DNA of 64,000 nt, taken from positions 47,289,222-47,353,221 of the forward strand of contig CM023540.1 in the NCBI GenBank assembly GCA_013350335.1. The letters are read 5' to 3'. The translations under genes and the position numbers were made by a program. This document shows, one piece after another, positions 59,883-64,000 of this stretch. Position 1 is the first letter of the stretch; every line of letters begins with the position of its first letter. The DNA is from Chimonanthus salicifolius (Eukaryota; Streptophyta; Magnoliopsida; Laurales; Calycanthaceae). Below the pieces are notes generated by a model. It was not told where the DNA came from. It ran no database searches and saw nothing but the letters and a program-made list of their open reading frames with translations.

Positions 59883-61995
59883 GATGATGCATCGCCAAAT
59901 GGCGATGGGTCGTCCCTATTTAATCTAAGAATTTTCCATTTAAATCTGGATGTTCCGAGACCCAATCCACTTTTTCAAATATGATTCTTAAACACTAGTT
60001 AAGGTCTTTATAAGTTAAATTAGTAGGGCAAGTAATGAAATTGAGGATAATGATATCGTTTTTGTGTTGGACATAATGTATGAACAACGAACGAAGGATT
60101 CGAGAGTGACCTCGGCGTTGTATGTATCGATTTGTAATCCTTTCCTTCGGTTAATACCATTAAACAAGTAGGTTTTCCTATATCGGTGAAGCACACGAGT
60201 GTGTATATAAATGATATCTTGATATATTTGATTTATTGAAAAAATATATGTTATGAACTATGAAAATGCTATGTATCTTGAAATTATGAGCATTGCTATA
60301 TGTTTTCCCGTGTTGAAAGATAAAGAAATTTATATGATGCATGATTTGTCATCATAAGCATACACATACCTCATGCATGGTTTGCATGGGAGGGAAATTG
60401 CATTTACCGAGACAAGAATAAAATATCTAGACATCGCTTGGTCTCACGTACTATATTAATGAATTATACAAATGTTATTCCTTGGCCATGTCCTTATTGT
60501 AAATGTTACGGCATTACTTGGGCTAAAGAGCTCCTAGGAAGGTCCCGAAACCCTGCACATTGGGAGGAGTCCACACTCCACCGATAGTCTCGGTTAATTT
60601 GTGGTTGGGTTACAGCACCCTGGTGGTTGTCGCCTCAAATCGCTGATGGACGTAATCGGCCAATAATGATGAATTAGCTACTAAAATAACTAGTATGATT
60701 GTTGCATGGGCATTCATTGATGCATAGTAACCATGGCATAGCATTTCTTGAGAAATTGCAAGTAATGGAGATTATGCTATATTGATATTTGAGAAATATC
60801 TATCATGTTTTCCTCTACGAAAAATGTTTTATTATGAAACAAAAAAAGTAGATGTATACTTTTGATTTTAACACTCCCCCGTGCAAATCTATTACTTGGA
60901 ACTCCTACTGGGCGTATTGACTAAGCTCATAAATCCCCCCCCTCCCCCATTTAGATGTGAACACATGTGAACATAAGCAAGATGATGATGGACCTTGCAC
61001 CAGTCATGCTTGATCGAGGACAGAGAAAGAGAGTCTTAGAGGGGACTTAATATTACTTTTGATATTTTGGAGTGTTGATGTATTTGTAGGAGTGAGAGTT
61101 TGGAATGTAATAATTTTAGACAACGCCTATAATATTGAAATGTTGTGGTTTGTTATTTGACTTATGATATTTGGATTTCTCTTATCTTTGCTTAAGTTGG
61201 TATAAGTGTTATTGTTATAACATATCCGCAATAAATGTTTTCTGCAAACGAAATTTTATGGGGGTATACAGTGTGTATAACTGTTTACAATGGACTGAGT
61301 CCATGCACACACTAAGTTGGCCAGTCGAGGTCGGTCTTCGGACTCAGACTCGACTCGACTCGCATTGTGGCGTCTCCAACCCGTTTTTCTAAGTTCTAAT
61401 TAAAAAAAAAAAATTACTCTGATTTTAAGCGATGGAACAAGGGCGGGGCGTCACAGAATTTTTTTTCTCTCCTCAGCGTTTTTATTTTATTTTATTTATT
61501 TTTTAAAAATTTCAAAAAAATTACCAATAATGCAGATAATTATATGCTCATTGAATATATAATTTTTTCATAAAATATCGGGCATTTACATATTCTAATA
61601 TAACTTTGAAGTTACGATATCGTGAAATTAAATAATTAGTAATAAAATGGTGAAAAATTACAAAAAAATAGATAAATGAGGAAAAATTGTAGAAGTAATT
61701 TCATATTTATTTACTTAGTTAATCAGTGTCATTTTAAGTTATGAATTGTAAAAATAAAAAAATAGTAAAAAAATGGATTATTTTAAGTAATTTCATTTTT
61801 TTTTGTTTTTTTTAAATGCCCGACCGATATTACTGAATCTCGGCCGATATCAAGACCGAGATCTCGGCCGAGATCTCTATGATATCGGCCGAGATTTGTA
61901 AGTACGGCTGATACAATGCGTATCGGTTGAGATATCTTGGTCCTCGAAATCCCGAGATATCCATTTCGGCTGAGATTTGGAACCATGAGCTAAAC

Positions 61996-62810
61996 AGATG
62001 GACTTAGGCTTTAATAAGAAACTTGTAAAAGCCAATTGAGACAAGCTTTTTGGCACCTTTAGTCAATATATGTGTATGTGTACACTAAGAAAATGACCAT
62101 TTAAATTGAAAGTGGACATAATGAATTATAACTGGATCAAATTTGAGTTCAAAATTAGTTTTTAGTTATTTAATTTTAATAGTCAAAATCACTATGCATT
62201 TTTTATCACTAAATTAGGCTCAGAACTTTTCTTAACAAGTAGGCTTGGACTTTAACTTTGAAAAGCCTTCTCAATATATAAATGAGATCAGGGTATCAGG
62301 GTTCTCCATAAGATAGTCGGGTCCAAATCGAGCCTATAAACATCCTGAATGCATGAACTTCCTCCTGTTAAAAATAGATTTACCATGAATTCTATATCAA
62401 AAGTTTTTTTTTTTGGGTTAAAAACACAAAAAAAAAAAAAAAGGAAGGTTGTTTGGATATTCAAAGTTTGTTTTCATAAAATATTGTATAGTTGTTTAAA
62501 TGTTATCTCATAAAAAGCGGGTAATAAAAATTAGGACTTCTAAAAGGTAAAATTTTAAATGATGTACGTCTTAAGCCTTTTAGCTTTCGCAAAAGTATGT
62601 TTTGTATATATTTTCAAATTACTTTGACTAATAAAAATATTTTTACCTTAGTTTTTCATAATAATAAAAACTTTCAATAGTACCTTTACATTCAAAAGAG
62701 TAACATGGGATCAACAATGGGTCTTCTATTAAATTAAATTTTAGGTAAAATTACAAGAGAATTTAGTTTTATTGTAGATGGAAGTACCCTTTACATGGGG
62801 TGCTAGAACA
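61996..62810. other. Unclassified AT-rich intergenic sequence
   Basis: No coding frame, element terminus or repeat recognised. It continues the sequence interrupted at 55146 (ATCCCATTT then AGATGGACTTAGGC), so it is probably the pre-insertion locus. Confidence 0.4.
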
Positions 62811-64000
62811 ACCTGATTGACCCGAGAGAAGGAGGGGGGAGGGGGTTGAATAGGTCAATTCGAATTCATTGGTCCTTTTTGAATTTACTTGATTGATTAA
62901 TTTAAATGCAGCAGAAATAACAATCAAAAGTGTGTGTGTTAATAAATGTGATTAAACAATCAACATAAGAAATTGACTCTAACACCACAAACACAAGAAC
63001 ACAAGATATATAGTGGTTTGGTTCGCCAACCTGCATCTACTGTTAGGACTCGCTCAACCTTGAGCTATCCCCAAATTCACTATCTGGGGACTTGTACCCT
63101 CACAATTAGAATAGGAATTCCACCTCACTCAATTGGCCAGGAATTCCACCAAGCTATGTGCCAGAGATGACGCTCTAGAGTTTTTTATAATGGTTCCGGA
63201 GTATCTCTCCTTAATCCGCTTTCGGGTTACAGGTTTTTAAAAAAGAAAATTAAAAACCAAGAAGCACTTGCCTTAAAGCTCTTTCTCGCTAATGTGTACT
63301 TCTTGAAGATCCCACCCAAGTTGTGTCGATGCTCCTTCTTACAGTCGTCGTGTAGCAATCACAATCTTGTGGGAGATAATGAAACTTGGCTTAACCAAAG
63401 CTTTCCTAGTTTATAACTCTCTCACTTGTAAACTCAATTTGAAGATTGATTGTTTATGATTTTTCTCTCCTCATCTCTTTCTCACTTGCAAATACAATCC
63501 AAAGATTGGTTGTTTATGATATTTTTCTCAAGAGTGTTGATCGTTCCTTAGAGTGTTTAACTCTTTTAAGCTCAAGGAAGATAGTAAAATGATCACCCAA
63601 CACTCATATTTATAGAGAAGTTTTAACGGTCATATTGACTGTCCAGGACAGACATGTCGGTGGTACCAATGAGTCGGTGTTCATATTTATTACCGTTCAA
63701 CCACCAGACCGTTGCGTATTAAATCCACCCCCAACGGCATAATTACTTCCCGGTCAACATGTAGATTCGTCGTTGGGTCGACAGCTTGTTCTGGTGCAAA
63801 GCATGCTTGACAGTAGTTTCCACTTGGGAAACCTGTTACCCAGAACAACATGTCGCCTTTTGCCGAGGAGTCGGTCCTGTTACTCTCAATCGGTCATGAT
63901 ATACCGAGATGTCTGTTTTATTGAGAGCCCTTGTAAATTCCCAATCCAAAACTTATAAGTTTTATACCTATCAGTCGTTGACCACGAGGGTCGTTCATGT
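62811..64000. repeat. Unclassified sequence resembling non-coding parts of plant retrotransposons
   Basis: It contains a purine run (GAGAAGGAGGGGGGAGGGGG) followed by TTGAATAGG, later GTGGTTTGGTTCGCCAACCTG and ACGGTCATATTGACTGTC. Similar motifs recur near LTR retrotransposons of plants, but I see no LTR ends, PBS or coding domain here. The element, if any, continues beyond the window. Confidence 0.3.

Larger units (their letters stand above)
55243..61455 (+). mobile_element. Solo LTR D (about 2.94 kb without its insert)
   Basis: Starts TGTAACACCCCGAG and ends GGGCGGGGCGTCACA, with perfect duplication GAATT at 55238-55242 and 61456-61460. Solo LTR C interrupts it at 56618-59882. It contains a purine-rich tract (about 55890-56080), an array of GCGATG/CATCGC motifs (56270-56612, continuing after LTR C at 59883-59925) and no coding domain. 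Plus orientation follows from the GGGGCGTCACA end. Confidence 0.85.
55155..61987. mobile_element. Small hAT-like non-autonomous element, split by solo LTRs
   Basis: The 8-bp direct repeat AGCTAAAC lies at 55147-55154 and 61988-61995. Immediately inside are CATGGGTAGAAG on the left and, reversed, CATGGTTCCAAATCTC on the right, a short imperfect terminal inverted repeat. Both arms carry sub-terminal GATATCGG, CCGAGATCTCGG and CGACCGATATT motifs, also in inverted form. Without the solo LTRs the element is only about 0.6 kb and non-coding. An 8-bp duplication and CA..TG ends fit hAT-type MITEs. Family is inference. Confidence 0.6.

Noticed and set aside
62811..64000. Possible copia-type LTR at the right edge
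   Set aside because: No TG/CA ends, PBS or coding domain can be shown within the window; kept only as unclassified repeat-like sequence.

Overview
The window is plant nuclear DNA that consists almost entirely of nested transposable elements. I find no credible cellular protein-coding gene, tRNA or rRNA. The plant origin follows from Athila-lineage Ty3/gypsy elements primed by tRNA-Asp, a TRIM primed by initiator tRNA-Met, very long LTRs, and a hAT dimerisation-domain relic. The species cannot be told from this sequence.

Left edge (1-4472): the 3' end of a TRIM-like element (1-213); a broken hAT transposase fragment on the minus strand, partly hidden by a 100-base assembly gap (287-about 730, gap 731-830); then a 3.4 kb LTR-like block (1074-4472) packed with hairpins and a 64-bp tandem repeat.

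Centre (4473-48221): one old, decayed Athila-type element. It has a truncated 5' LTR, mutated PBS, leader and broken gag; a decayed pol hit by a 511-bp TRIM; a post-pol region; and a 2.0 kb 3' LTR. Its gag is split by a 30.3 kb block (8257-38574) flanked by a perfect 5-bp duplication, CATAT. The block is a tandem array of younger Athila elements sharing LTRs: a 5' LTR stub fused to post-pol sequence, LTR1, internal A, LTR2, internal B, LTR3. Each full unit is about 15.4 kb, with 3.24-3.28 kb LTRs. Internal A and B encode gag, protease, RT, RNase H and integrase with few frameshifts. A 143-codon ORF of unknown function lies between pol and the 3' LTR, intact in two of three young copies.

Right part (48222-61995): a stack of solo LTRs, each with a perfect 5-bp target duplication. 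LTR A (ATATT) contains LTR B (AGTTT). LTR D (GAATT) contains LTR C (GATGA) and itself sits in a short hAT-like non-autonomous element flanked by an 8-bp duplication (AGCTAAAC). A and C are the same family in opposite orientation and form 3.27 kb inverted arms. The last 2 kb (61996-64000) is unclassified intergenic or repeat DNA.

The most informative aspects are the nesting order, the shared-LTR array with signs of recombination and gene conversion, the conserved unknown ORF and the hairpin plus second polypurine tract upstream of it, and the dyad-rich LTR arrays. Superfamily names for the solo LTRs rest on LTR ends alone and are inference.
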